Of a DNA stretch of 64,000 nucleotides, positions 1-8,656 are shown piece after piece (position 1 is the stretch's first letter; each line of letters begins with the position of its first letter). Made by a program: the position numbers and the translations under genes. The stretch covers positions 310,001 to 374,000 of the forward strand of contig JAWKYB010000003.1 in assembly GCA_041396705.1 (NCBI GenBank), written 5' to 3'. This DNA comes from Alphaproteobacteria bacterium (GTDB taxonomy: Bacteria; Pseudomonadota; Alphaproteobacteria; CALKHQ01). Under the pieces are notes generated by a model, which did not search any database, was not told where the DNA came from, and saw nothing but the letters and a program-made list of their open reading frames with translations.

Positions 1-469
1 CGATGCCGTCGCGCACCCGGAACTCGCCGACCACCGCCGCGACGCCGCGGCAGCGCAGGCATTCCTCCATCGCCCACAGCCGGTCCTCGCGCCGCGGCGC
101 CTCGACCAGGATCAGCCGGTCGATGTCGAGCCCCCGGCCGGCAAGGCCCGGCGCATGCAGCCCCGGCTCGGGCGCGCACCAGAACACGGGCCCGCCGTCG
201 CCCGGCCGGTCGCCGCGGCCGGCCGCCGCCTCGCCGGCGACCAGCCGGCGCAGCAGGTGGACGACGAAGCCCGTGCCGGCGCCCTCGACCGGGCCGACCA
301 CCTCGTGCAGGCAGCCGAACTGCAGGCCGCCGCCGGGCAGGCGGCGATCGATCCCGGCCACGCCCAGGCGCAGTGTGCCGCCTCCGTTCGCCGCGGCCTC
401 CGGCCCCTCGATCCGGGCGATGCGCGCGCGCAGCTCGGCCAGGGCGACATGTCTGGGTGCGTTCTCCAT
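1..469 (-). CDS. imuA: ImuA, SOS mutasome component (3' end beyond window)
   Basis: This is the N-terminal part of an ImuA-like, RecA/SulA-related protein; the reading frame is open from the ATG at 469 to the left edge. Visible pieces are an N-terminal helix (HVALAELRARIARIEG), the core 'LRLGVAGIDRRLPGGGLQFG' followed by LHEVVG, and later 'GLDIDRLILVEAPRREDRLW' and AMEECLRC, which are typical ImuA blocks. In this family ImuA works with ImuB and the polymerase ImuC/DnaE2 in error-prone translesion synthesis after DNA damage, and imuB would be expected just outside the window to the left. A LexA-type box abuts the start codon, which fits SOS control. The family is clear; the 3' part cannot be judged. 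Confidence 0.85.
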   Translation of the reverse strand, partial: MENAPRHVALAELRARIARIEGPEAAANGGGTLRLGVAGIDRRLPGGGLQFGCLHEVVGPVEGAGTGFVVHLLRRLVAGEAAAGRGDRPGDGGPVFWCAPEPGLHAPGLAGRGLDIDRLILVEAPRREDRLWAMEECLRCRGVAAVVGEFRVRDGI

Positions 470-484
470 ATTCCCTTTTTGTTC
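470..484 (-). promoter_or_regulatory. LexA-type SOS box upstream of imuA
   Basis: The plus strand reads ATTC, seven bases, GTTC (GAAC-N7-GAAT on the imuA strand). The alphaproteobacterial LexA operator is GTTC-N7-GTTC, so there is one mismatch. The site directly abuts the imuA ATG, and imuA operons are known SOS genes. The position so close to the start codon is a little unusual for a promoter-overlapping operator. Confidence 0.55.
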
Positions 485-525
485 TATATCGGGTGCTGTC
501 CGCGGTCAATCGCAAGTTTCCGTTA

Positions 526-541
526 TGTTCCACGTGAAACG
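526..541 (+). other. parS: parS-like ParB binding site
   Basis: The 16 bases TGTTCCACGTGAAACG match the bacterial chromosomal parS consensus TGTTNCACGTGAAACA at every specified position except the last. The central CACGTG and flanking GTT/AAC half-sites are intact. It lies in the imuA-mtnA intergenic region and not within a gene. Known parS sites bind ParB for chromosome segregation and usually lie near the replication origin, so this segment may be origin-proximal. I found no second copy in the window. Confidence 0.75.
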
Positions 542-615
542 CCGGCGGATTGCCCCCCGCAGCAAATCCCGGCAGGGTGGCCGCGAATCGCGACCGCACC
601 CACAGACGGCAGACC

Positions 616-1713
616 ATGAAGATCGACGGCACCGCCACCCGCACCATCTGGGTCAACGACGACGGCTGGTCCGTCGGCATCATCGACCAGACCCGCCTGC
701 CGCACGCGCTGGTCCGCGAGACCCTCAGCGACCTCGACCAGGCCGCCCACGCCATCCGTGCCATGCTGGTCCGCGGCGCGCCGCTGATCGGCGCCACCGC
801 CGCCTACGGCCTGGCGCTCGCCATGCGGGCGAACGCGTCCGACGCCGCGCTCGCCGGCGCATACGACACGCTGCTCGCCACCCGGCCGACCGCCGTCAAC
901 CTGCGCTGGGCGCTGGACGACATGCGCGGCCTGCTGGCCGACACCCCGCCGGACGGCCGCGCGGCCGCCGCCTATCGCCGCGCCGCGGCGATCTGCGACG
1001 AGGATGTGGCGATCAACGCCGCGATCGGCGACCACGGGCTCGACCTGATCCGCCAGGCCGCCGCACGCAGGCCGGCCGGCCGGCCGGTCAACGTCCTGAC
1101 CCACTGCAACGCCGGCTGGCTCGCCACCGTCGACTGGGGCACGGCCACCGCGCCGATCTACAAGGCGCACGACCGCGGCATTCCCGTCCATGTCTGGGTC
1201 GACGAGACCCGCCCGCGCAACCAGGGCGCCTCGCTGACCGCCTACGAACTCGGCCATCACGGCGTCGCCCACACCGTGATCGCCGACAACACCGGCGGCC
1301 ATCTGATGCAGCACGGCATGGTCGACCTGTGCATCGTCGGCACCGACCGCACCACGCGAACCGGCGACGTCTGCAACAAGATCGGCACCTATCTGAAGGC
1401 GCTGGCCGCCCGCGACAACGCCGTGCCGTTCTACGTGGCGCTGCCGTCGCCGACCATCGACTGGACCATCCGCGACGGGCTCGCCGAGGTGCCGATCGAG
1501 CAGCGGTCCGGCGACGAGGTGGCGCGGATCAGCGGACGCGCCGACGACGGCCGCATCGTCACCGTCCAGGCCTGCCACCGGACGGCAGCCCGGTCGCCAA
1601 CTATGCCTTCGACGTCACGCCGGCGCCTGGTCACCGGCCTGATCACCGAGCGCGGCATCTGCCCCGCGACCGCGGATGGCCTGGCCGCGCTTTTCCCCGA
1701 CCGCGCCGCATGA
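616..1713 (+). CDS. mtnA: S-methyl-5-thioribose-1-phosphate isomerase (two compensating frameshifts)
   Basis: MtnA interconverts methylthioribose-1-phosphate and methylthioribulose-1-phosphate in methionine salvage. Family blocks seen include MLVRGAPLIGATAAYGLALA, NVLTHCNAGWLATVDWGTA, VWVDETRPRNQGASLTAYEL and IVGTDRTTRTGDVCNKIGTY, carrying the catalytic Cys and Asp. The start chosen is the ATG giving MKIDGTATRTIW; an in-frame upstream ATG at 550 would add a non-conserved 22-residue leader. Near the C-terminus, the conserved 'PDGSPVANYAFDVTPA' lies in another frame (about 1577-1625), and the frame then returns for RLVTGLITERGICPA. This implies one missing base near 1575 and two near 1625. The gene is otherwise full length (about 365 residues). 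Confidence 0.9.
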   Translation: MKIDGTATRTIWVNDDGWSVGIIDQTRLPHALVRETLSDLDQAAHAIRAMLVRGAPLIGATAAYGLALAMRANASDAALAGAYDTLLATRPTAVNLRWALDDMRGLLADTPPDGRAAAAYRRAAAICDEDVAINAAIGDHGLDLIRQAAARRPAGRPVNVLTHCNAGWLATVDWGTATAPIYKAHDRGIPVHVWVDETRPRNQGASLTAYELGHHGVAHTVIADNTGGHLMQHGMVDLCIVGTDRTTRTGDVCNKIGTYLKALAARDNAVPFYVALPSPTIDWTIRDGLAEVPIEQRSGDEVARISGRADDGRIVTVQACHRTAARSPTMPSTSRRRLVTGLITERGICPATADGLAALFPDRAA

Positions 1714-1832
1714 TATCCGGGGTCGCGCATGACCCCCACCGATCGCCCGCGATCCGTCGATCGCCACAGAATTGCCCGGAAGCGGCCGATTGCCGCCGCA
1801 GCCGTCCCCGTTCGCAGTCCCCGAAGTCCGCA

Positions 1833-2294
1833 ATGACCAGACGTCTCATCGCATCCGCCCTGCTGTCCCTGGCCGTCGCAACGACGGCGGTGCCGCCGAT
1901 CGCCACCGCCCAGGACGACACCGCCGCCCTGGCCCTGAATGCGGTATCGACCGCCCCGACCACGCAGAACAGCTGGCGGCTGACGCTCGAATTCGGGCGT
2001 GCCGACCGTTCGGCGACGGCCAACGCGCGCTCGGTACGGGCGCCGAGCCTGGCCGTGCACGAGGTCGAGATCCTCGGCCCGGACGGCCGCGCCGCGCCGT
2101 TCATCGTCCATGCGGTCGGCAGCCCCGACGGCAACAAGCTGACGGTCATGGTCGAGTATTTCGGGCCGGCGCCGCTGGTCGACAGCGACCGCTATGCGCT
2201 GCGCATCGTCGGCGAGGACAGCGTCGCCGCCGACCGGGCCGAGGTCGCCTTCGACTCCCTGCCGCCGGCCCTGGTCAGCCCGGCCGGCGGCTGA
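1833..2294 (+). CDS. Predicted exported protein of unknown function
   Basis: A 153-residue protein not recognised as a known family. It begins with a clear Sec signal peptide: MTRRLI, then a hydrophobic stretch to about residue 26 ending in ATAQ. The mature part is rich in beta-strand-like segments (WRLTLEFGRAD, LAVHEVEILGPDGRAAPF, NKLTVMVEYFGPAPL, RYALRIVGEDSV), which suggests a small beta-sandwich. The same frame is open far upstream, but the signal peptide and the ATG at 1833 define the start. It lies 119 bases after mtnA and 110 bases before the multicopper oxidase, so a shared transcript is possible but unproven. Confidence 0.6.
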   Translation: MTRRLIASALLSLAVATTAVPPIATAQDDTAALALNAVSTAPTTQNSWRLTLEFGRADRSATANARSVRAPSLAVHEVEILGPDGRAAPFIVHAVGSPDGNKLTVMVEYFGPAPLVDSDRYALRIVGEDSVAADRAEVAFDSLPPALVSPAGG

Positions 2295-2404
2295 GGCAGG
2301 CGCCGAACCCTACAGCGCTGGAGCGTCGTTCGGTCGCCTCCTGCCGCCGCGCGGCTGGCCTAACTGTGATGCGTGGCCGCGTCGCAACCAAGGTCCGAGG
2401 CATC

Positions 2405-3827
2405 ATGTCCGTTCGGTCGCCGTCCCTCTCCAGGCGGGCGTTGCTCGGCGTCGGCGGCGCCGCCGATCGCGCTCGGCGCGGCGCGCGTCGGTCGCGTCCG
2501 GGCCGCGGAGCCCGCGCCGCTGGTGCTGCGGCCCGCGCCGGGGCTGCTGTCGATGGTTGCCGACGCGCCGGCGACGGCGATCTGGGGCTATGGCGGCACC
2601 GTGCCGGGACCGCTGCTGCGCCTGCGCCAGGGCGAGACGCTGGCCGTGCGGCTGGAGAACGGGCTCGACCAGCCGACCACGATCCACTGGCACGGCATCC
2701 GCATCGACAACCGGATGGACGGCGTCGCCGGAATGACCCAGGACGCGGTTCCCCCCGGCGAGGGCTTCGACTACCGCTTCACGGTGCCGGACGCCGGCAC
2801 CTTCTGGTACCACCCGCACAACCGGTCGTGGGAACAGGTGGCGCGCGGGCTGTACGGCGTGCTGATCGTCGACGAGACCGAGCCGCCGCAGGCCGACCGC
2901 GACGTCCTGCTGGTGCTGGACGACTGGCGGGTCGGCCAGGACCTGCAGATCGACGAAGCCAGCTTCGGCTCGATGATGGACTGGAGCCACGCCGGCCGGC
3001 TGGGCAACCTCCTCACCGCCAACGGCCGCAACGAGGCCCGCGTCGCCGTGCGGTCGGGCGAACGGGTCCGCCTGCGGCTGGTCAATACCGCCAACGCCCG
3101 GGTGCTGGAACTCGCGCTGGCCGACCACAGCCCGGTCCTGATCGCCGTCGACGGCCAGCCGGTGACGCCGCGCCCGGCCGGCGGAACGCTGGCGCTCGCC
3201 CCCGGCCAGCGCGCCGACCTGATGGTCGACATGGCGCTCGCGCCCGGCGCGTCGGTTCCGCTCGAGGTCCGGGTCGGCGACCAGCGCCATCCGGCGGCCT
3301 GGTTCGACTACGAGGCCGGCACTGCCGTGCGCGACCACCCGCTCGACGCGCCGCTCGCCCTTGCCGTCAACGGCCAGCTGGCCGCACCCGATCCGTCCGC
3401 GGCCCTGGTCGTGCCGCTGGCGATCCAGGGCGGGGCGATGGGCCACATGCCCGACGGCACGCACCCCGGCGGACACATGAGCATGATGGGCAACGACGGC
3501 AGCGGCCTGGTCTGGGCGCTGAACGGGATCGCCGGCATGCCCGGCCGGCCGCTGTTCGACGTGCCGCGCGGCCGCCATGTCGTGATCGAGATGGTCAACG
3601 ACACGGTCTGGCCGCACGCCATGCACCTGCACGGTCACCACATGCGCGTGCTGGCCGGCAGCGACATGGGCGGCAGCGACGCCTGGCGCGACACGGTGCT
3701 GATCGAAGCGGGGCAGAGCGCACGCGTCGGCCTCGTCGCCGACAACCCAGGCCAGTGGATGATCCACTGCCACATGCTGGAGCATCAGGCCGGCGGCATG
3801 GCGACCTGGTTCCGGGTCGGCGCCTGA
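2405..3827 (+). CDS. Multicopper oxidase, Tat-exported, CueO/copper-resistance type (frameshift in signal peptide)
   Basis: A periplasmic laccase-fold oxidase. All four copper-binding blocks are present: TIHWHGIR, FWYHPHNRSWEQ, HAMHLHGHHM and WMIHCHMLEHQAGGM. The last block carries the HCH that links the type 1 and type 3 copper sites and the axial Met. A Met/His-rich insert (GHMPDGTHPGGHMSMMGN, about 3441-3490) resembles the copper-binding insert of CueO-type cuprous oxidases. The likely start is the ATG at 2405, giving MSVRSPSLSRRALLGVGG with a twin-arginine motif. That start is out of frame with the rest, so one frameshift near 2455 splits the signal peptide; the main frame then runs APPIALGAARVGRVRAAEPA. 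A role in copper tolerance is inferred. Confidence 0.85.
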
Positions 3828-3857
3828 CCGCGCCGGCCGCCGCCGGCCCCGCGCGCT

Positions 3858-4435
3858 TCAGCCCGCCTTGCCCGCCGCCGTCGCGGCCGGCACCTCGACC
3901 AGCCGGCCGGAGCGCACGTCGTAGATGTAGCCGTAGACGGGGATCGACCGCGGCACCAGCGGGTGGTTGCGGATGCGCGCCACGTCGGCGACCACGCTTT
4001 CGGCCTGGTCCCCGATCGTCAGCCAGTCGACATAGGCCGCCTCGTGCGAGCCGGGGCCCTTGCCGGTGTCGTGCCAGCCAGGCGTCGATGTGGTCTCGGG
4101 CTGCTGGCCAGCGGCCCGCGCATGATCTCGTCGGTGAAGGTCTCCATCCCGCAGTCGCTGTGGTGGACGACGAACCACTCGCGGGTGCCGAGCAGCTTGT
4201 ACGAGATCACCAGCGAGCGGATGGCGTCGTCGCTGGCGCGGCCGCCAGCGTTGCGGATCCCCATGTGCGTCTCGCCCTCGGCCAGGCCGGCGAACTTGGC
4301 CGGGTCCAGCCGGGCGTCCATGCAGGTCAGGATGCGCGAACCGCCACGCCGGCAGCAGCCCGCCCGCGCCCTTGTCGCCGAACGTCGCCGCATAGCGTGC
4401 GTTGGCATCAGTACTTCGTCGACGAGATCGCTCAT
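3858..4435 (-). pseudogene. Beta-class carbonic anhydrase, frameshifted
   Basis: Beta-carbonic anhydrases hydrate CO2 at a zinc site made of two Cys and one His. The first part carries SRILTCMDARLDPAKFAGLA (zinc Cys and the Asp/Arg pair), then VIRNAGGRASDDAIRSL-like sequence and WFVVHHSDCGMETFTDEIMR (zinc His and second Cys). After about 4100 the similarity moves to another frame, with GWHDTGKGPGSHEAAYVDWL and VARIRNHPLVPRSIPVYGYI up to the stop at 3858. A pair of compensating shifts also scrambles residues 10-30 after MSDLVDEVL. With three or four indels repaired it would be a normal protein of about 190 residues. The indels look like sequence errors, but real decay cannot be excluded. It converges with the multicopper oxidase. 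Confidence 0.75.
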
Positions 4436-4584
4436 CGGTTTCCCTCGCGTTTACGCTGCGCGGCCGCCTGTCGCGGTGGAGACAGGCCGCAGCCCGGTAT
4501 CAGGCTCCTGGAGCAGGCGCGCAGCCAGCGCAGGTGAGGTGATGCCCACAGGGCATCGAAGTCAACAATGAGTCACGACAGTGA

Positions 4585-4615
4585 TTGTGAAAAAACACAA
4601 ACAACATTCTTGTTG
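4585..4615. repeat. Two small inverted repeats in AT-rich intergenic DNA
   Basis: TTGTG-AAAAAA-CACAA (4585-4600) is followed directly by CAACA-TTCT-TGTTG (4602-4615), inside an AT-rich island 150-180 bases upstream of the carbonic anhydrase start. They could be an operator or attenuator for that gene. This is based on symmetry only. Confidence 0.3.
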
Positions 4616-4799
4616 AGCAGTACTGCATTCGGACGGCCGGCTGGCGGTCCGGCGGCGCGCGCATAGGCGAAGGTGAGGGCTCGGCGCACCGCACATGAAA
4701 TCGGTCCACAGGATCGTACGAGTTGCCGGACCGCCGGTTCGATGAAACAGTCACCCAGTCGTCCAGACCCGCCTGAGATAAATCAAACAAGACAATCAA

Positions 4800-5290
4800 G
4801 GAGTTGTTCAATAGATCAGCGGGCTTTTCGGCGTCGCTCGCGGCGCTGGCCATCCTGCCTACATACCGGCCGTCGCCCAGGGCCGGGTGCCCTATGCGGT
4901 GTTCCGCTTCGCCACGGATCGCAGCGGTGGCTGATCGAGCCTTCGCCAACGGGCCGCAGGCCGGCTGCCGCGGTGCTGAAGCGCGGCGACCAGGTCCGCG
5001 CCGGGCTGCGCCTGACCCGCAGAGCGGCGACCTCGACGCGGTGATGGGCCTTCTCGCCAATGGCGAGCGCGTGCCGCTGCGGATCGCAGGGCTGAGCGCC
5101 GGCATTTCGGCGGTCACCGACCGGCGTGCGAGGTTCGCGGTACCGTTCGCACGGAGACCGGGCGAGGAGGAGGTCGAGACCAGCGCCGACGCCATCAGAG
5201 CCGGCCGGCGCGGTCGTCATCGGCGGCGCCGCGAGGACGCTGCTCGGAACGAAGCGTTCTTCCTCTGATGGTCGTCACGCTGGTGATTGC
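4800..5290 (+). pseudogene. Possible disrupted coding region, unrecognised
   Basis: No single frame reads as a believable protein, but successive plus-strand frames give protein-like pieces. They are PAVAQGRVPYAVFRFATDRS (about 4868-4930), LIEPSPTGRRPAAAVLKRGD (about 4935-4995), SGDLDAVMGLLANGERVPLR followed by IAGLSAGISAVTDRRARFAV (about 5030-5160), and VVIGGAARTLLGTKRSS (about 5215-5265). These may be one unknown protein broken by several indels, as in the neighbouring carbonic anhydrase and acetyltransferase. I do not recognise a family, and a non-coding reading is also possible. Confidence 0.3.
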
Positions 5291-5568
5291 CGGTACCATC
5301 AACGATACAATCGCCGATATCATGGCACCGCGTGCCTGCGGCGACCGTCGCCATCGACAGCGAGGGCGGTGAAGGCGGCGACAGCGCGGACAGCGCGGCG
5401 GCGACGACGGCGAGAGCACGGGTGGAGACGATGGCGGCGGCGAGGGCGGTGGCGAGAAGGTGGCGGCAGCGAGGGCGGTGGCCCGGGCGGCCAGGCCGCG
5501 CCCTGCGGTCGCCACGTCCGTGTGCGTGACCGCATCCCGCCTGCCGGATGACACCGTGGACGTGAACC
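5290..5568. other. Low-complexity GGC/GAG-rich stretch without a clear gene
   Basis: From about 5350 to 5500 the plus strand is dominated by irregular GGCGGCGA / GAGGGCGGT units. In one or another frame these read as Gly-Asp-Glu-rich runs (for example GGDDGESTGGDDGGGEGGGE). This may be the Gly-rich tail of the disrupted coding region upstream or simple-sequence DNA. Nothing else is recognisable before the acetyltransferase start at 5569. Confidence 0.3.
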
Positions 5569-6136
5569 GTGGAATCGCCGATCCGCCGCGCCGAGCCGGG
5601 CGACGCGGCGGCCCACAACGAGCGGGGTCAACCTCGCCGGCGAGGGCATGCCGCACTACCTGTGGTGCAGATGGCGCAACCGGGCGAGGATGCCGAGGCG
5701 GTCGGCCGGCGCCGCCGAAGCGAAAGTGGCGCGACGAGATCTACGTCGTCGACGAGGTAAGTGGCGTGGTCGCCGGCCTGACCGGTTATGCGATCGCGGC
5801 GGTGCCGCCGCCGATCCCGACGACATGCCGGCGATGTTCCGCCCGCTGCAGGAGCTGGAGAACACTCGCGCCCGCCACCTGGTACGTCAACGTGCTGGCG
5901 ACATTTCCGGCGCATCGCGGCAAGGGCTGGGGCAACCGGCTGCTCGACCTGGCCGAGGCGATCGCGGCGGCGCGCAGGCTTGCCGGCACCTCAACATCAT
6001 CGTTGCCGACCGCAACGACGGCGCCCAGCGGCTCTACGGCCGGCGCGGCTATGTCGAGGCGGCGCGGCGGCCGATGGTGAAGCAGGGCTGGCAGAGCGCC
6101 AGCGACGCCTTCGTGCTGCTGAAGCGGCCGGCCTGA
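5569..6136 (+). pseudogene. GNAT-family N-acetyltransferase, frameshifted
   Basis: GNAT enzymes move an acetyl group from acetyl-CoA to an amine. Pieces in different frames assemble to a complete domain: a GTG start giving MESPIRRAEPGDAAA, then GEGMPHYLW, then DEVSGVVAGLTGYAI, then TWYVNVLATFPAHRGKGWGN (the R/Q-x-x-G-x-G/A acetyl-CoA loop) and RLLDLAEAIA. The end is NIIVADRNDGAQRLYGRRGY and MVKQGWQSASDAFVLLKRPA, stop at 6136. At least four one- or two-base shifts are needed. The substrate is unknown. It converges with the FGGY kinase, only 9 bases away. Confidence 0.65.
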
Positions 6137-6145
6137 GGCCCGCGC

Positions 6146-7752
6146 TCAACCGGCGACGATCGCGGCCAGCTCGCGCCGGTGCTCGTGCATGCGCAGGAAG
6201 GCCTGGTAGCGCCGATCGAAGTGCGCGACCTGGTCGACCGCCAGCGGCTGCTGGCGGTGCGCACCATCGCCCGGGCCGCCGCGGCGGGCGACTGGTGCAG
6301 GCCGCAGCCGCTGGCCGCCAGGATGGCGGCGCCGAGCAGCACCCCGTCCTCCTGCTCGGGCAGCACCACCGTGCAGCCGGTGGCGCTGGCGTAGAGCTCG
6401 ACCAGCAGCGGGTTGCGGGCATGGCCGCCGGTCAGGTGCAGGTGGTCGATGCGAAAGCCCTGGGCGTTCATCGCATCGATGATGTGGCGGGTGCCGTAGA
6501 CGATGGCGAGGCAAGTGGCGAAATAGAGCCGGGCGAGCGCGTCGTCCGACGCATCCATGGTCAGACCGCTAACCACGCCGCGGGCGTGGGCGTCGGCCAG
6601 CGGCGAGCGGTTGCCGTGGAAGTCCGGCAGCACCATCAGCTCCGGGTCGAGCCCGAATCCGTCGGCCCGGCGCAGCGCCGCCACCCGCTCGATCAGCGCC
6701 CGGTGCGCCGCAGGCGTCGGCGTGCCGCCGTGCAGCTGGATGACGTGATCGAGCAGCGCGCCGGTGGCGCTCTGCCCGCCCTCGTTCACCCACATGCCCG
6801 GCACCACGGCGCCGAGATAGGGGCCCCAGACCCCCGGAATGAAACGCGGCTCCGGCGACAGCGCCATGTGGCAGGTCGAGGTGCCGGCGATCAGGCCGAT
6901 GCGGTCGTCGACCGGGCCGCCGTCGGCGGCACCGATGGCGGCGCCGAGCACGCCGAGCACGCCGGCATGGGCGTCGATCAGCCCGGCCGCGACGACGCAG
7001 TCGCGGCCGAGACCGAGCGCTTCGGCCGCCGCGGCGCTCAGCCTGCCGATCGGCCGGCCGACCGGGGTGGCCCGCGCCGGCACGCCGGTGCGGGCGCGGC
7101 CGTCTTCCAGCCCGACCGCAGCCAGGAAATCGTCGGGCCAGGGTGCGTCCTCGTGGCCGAGATAGCCCCATTTGCAGGTCAGGGTGCAGGCGGAGCGGGC
7201 GGCGTCGCCGGTGCACTTCCAGGTGACGAAGTCGGCCAGGTCGAAGACATGGGCGGTGCGCGCCCAGGCCTGCGGCCGCTGCCGCTTCACCCACAGGCAT
7301 TTCGGCACCTGCATCTCCGGCGACATCACGCCGCCGACATGGCGCAGCATGCGATGGCCGGTGGCCGTGCATTCCTCGGCCTCGGCGACGGCCCGGTGGT
7401 CGGCCCACTGGATCACGTTCCAGCGCGGATCGCCGTCGCCGGAAATGCACACCGGCGCGAAACCGCCGTCGAGGAATACCAGCGTGCAGGAGGTGGTGTC
7501 GACGCTGAGCCCGCGCACCGCGGCGGGCGCGATGCCGGCTTCGGCGACCGCGCGGCGCATCGTGGTGCAGATTGCCGCCCAGATCTCGTCCGACGACTGC
7601 TCGCGATGGTCCTTTTCCGGCCGGTTGACGGCGATGTCGGCCGTCGCGCGCGCCAGGATCGTGCCGTCCGCGGTGACGATGGCCGACCGTACGCTGGCGG
7701 TGCCGATATCGATGGCGGCGACGCAGGCGTCGCCGGAAGCAGGCGTGGTCAT
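6146..7752 (-). CDS. FGGY-family pentulose (ribulo-)kinase, C-terminal frameshift
   Basis: FGGY kinases phosphorylate sugars with ATP. The N-terminus AAIDIGTASVRSAIV is the phosphate-1 loop. RGLSVDTTSCTLVFLD, NVIQWADHRAVAEAEE and RHVGGVMSPEMQVPKCLWVK are typical of the FGGY/ribulokinase subgroup, followed by GLIAGTSTCHMAL and HLTGGHARNPLLVELYA (phosphate-2/adenosine region). Near 6270 the frame changes: the natural C-terminus DQVAHFDRRYQAFLRMHEHR ending at the stop at 6146 is in another frame. Without repair, translation would run on to 6049 with an unrelated tail. It is divergent from the FucU mutarotase gene, which suggests a shared sugar pathway (ribulose- or fuculose-like), as inference. 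Confidence 0.8.
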
Positions 7753-7943
7753 GCGCTCGTTCCCCGGCCGGCGAGCCGCAGGACGGCGGCCTCGGAGCCG
7801 CTTTGTGCTTGCATTGCCGGGCCGCTGTGGTCAACTCCCATCACCATTCTCGGGCTGCGACAGCCGGGCGAACCGGCGCGGCCAGCCACTGCGGCAATGA
7901 CAGCGACCACGCTGAAGGGGGCGACCATGCTGAAGGGGAAGGC

Positions 7944-8384
7944 ATGCTGAAGGGACTCGATCCGCTGCTGAATGCGGACCTGCTCCACACCCTGCGCGCC
8001 ATGGGCCATGGCGACGACATCGCCATCGTCGACGGAAACTTCCCGGCGGCCACCATGGGCAGGCGTCTGATCCGAATGGACGGCCACAGCGCCACGCGCG
8101 TGCTCGACGCCGTGCTGTCGGTGATGCCGCTCGACACCTTCGTCGAAACCGCGGCCTGGCGGATGGAAGTGGTCGACGACCCCAGCGCCGTGCCGCCGAT
8201 CTGCACCGAGTTCCAGGACTGCATCGATCGCGCGGAAGGCAAGGGCCGCTTTTCCCTCGGCTCGCTGGAGCGCTTCGCCTTCTACGAGCAGACCAGGGCG
8301 TGCTTCGCGGTGGTGGCGACCGGCGAATCCAGGCTCTATGGCAACATCATCCTGCGCATGGGCGTGATTCCGCCGAAGGAGTGA
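7944..8384 (+). CDS. fucU: FucU/RbsD-family sugar mutarotase
   Basis: FucU-type proteins speed the alpha/beta anomer conversion of L-fucose and related sugars. The protein (146 residues) has the family pattern LKGLDPLLNADLLHTLRAMG with the early catalytic His, DIAIVDGNFPA with the Asp, and a C-terminal TRACFAVVATGESRLYGNII block. The ATG at 7944 follows GAAGGGGAA and matches the family start; an in-frame codon far upstream would add a meaningless leader. A near-copy of the start region (ATGCTGAAGGGG) lies 17 bases upstream out of frame. It is divergent from the FGGY kinase and is followed 2 bases later by a small lipoprotein gene. Confidence 0.85.
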   Translation: MLKGLDPLLNADLLHTLRAMGHGDDIAIVDGNFPAATMGRRLIRMDGHSATRVLDAVLSVMPLDTFVETAAWRMEVVDDPSAVPPICTEFQDCIDRAEGKGRFSLGSLERFAFYEQTRACFAVVATGESRLYGNIILRMGVIPPKE

Positions 8385-8386
8385 GC

Positions 8387-8656
8387 ATGATCGCGCGACT
8401 TCGCCTCGCCCTGGTCGCCGCCGCCGCGGGCTTCGGCCTCGCCGGCTGCGACAGCCCGCCCCAGCTCGGCGTGCTGACGCCCTATGGCGAAGGCTATTCC
8501 GACGGCTGCGACAGCGGCTATGCCGATCTGGGCCTGGAGGCGTTCGACTACCAACGCGGCGGCGTGCTGGGCGGCGTGTTCGGCGGCGACTACGGCGCCG
8601 GCTGGGAAAAGGGCTACAGCGACTGCCAGGCGTTCATGCGCGCCGCGGCGCTGTGA
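8387..8656 (+). CDS. Small predicted lipoprotein
   Basis: An 89-residue protein with a signal sequence and lipobox (GFGLAGC, Cys about residue 21). It then has a Gly/Tyr/Asp-rich mature part, YGEGYSDGCDSGYADLGLEA and FGGDYGAGWEKGYSDCQAF, in which the GYSDG/GYSDC motif repeats. The family is unknown to me. It starts 2 bases after the fucU stop, so it is probably co-transcribed, though its job need not be related. The stop codon lies inside a CRP-like palindrome. Confidence 0.6.
   Translation: MIARLRLALVAAAAGFGLAGCDSPPQLGVLTPYGEGYSDGCDSGYADLGLEAFDYQRGGVLGGVFGGDYGAGWEKGYSDCQAFMRAAAL

Noticed and set aside
485..615. SAM riboswitch upstream of mtnA
   Set aside because: No SAM-I or SAM-II core is visible; the stretch is short and is occupied by the parS-like site.
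5788..7950. A 720-codon plus-strand frame opposite the FGGY kinase
   Set aside because: The sequence is a compositional artefact; the kinase on the minus strand is well supported.
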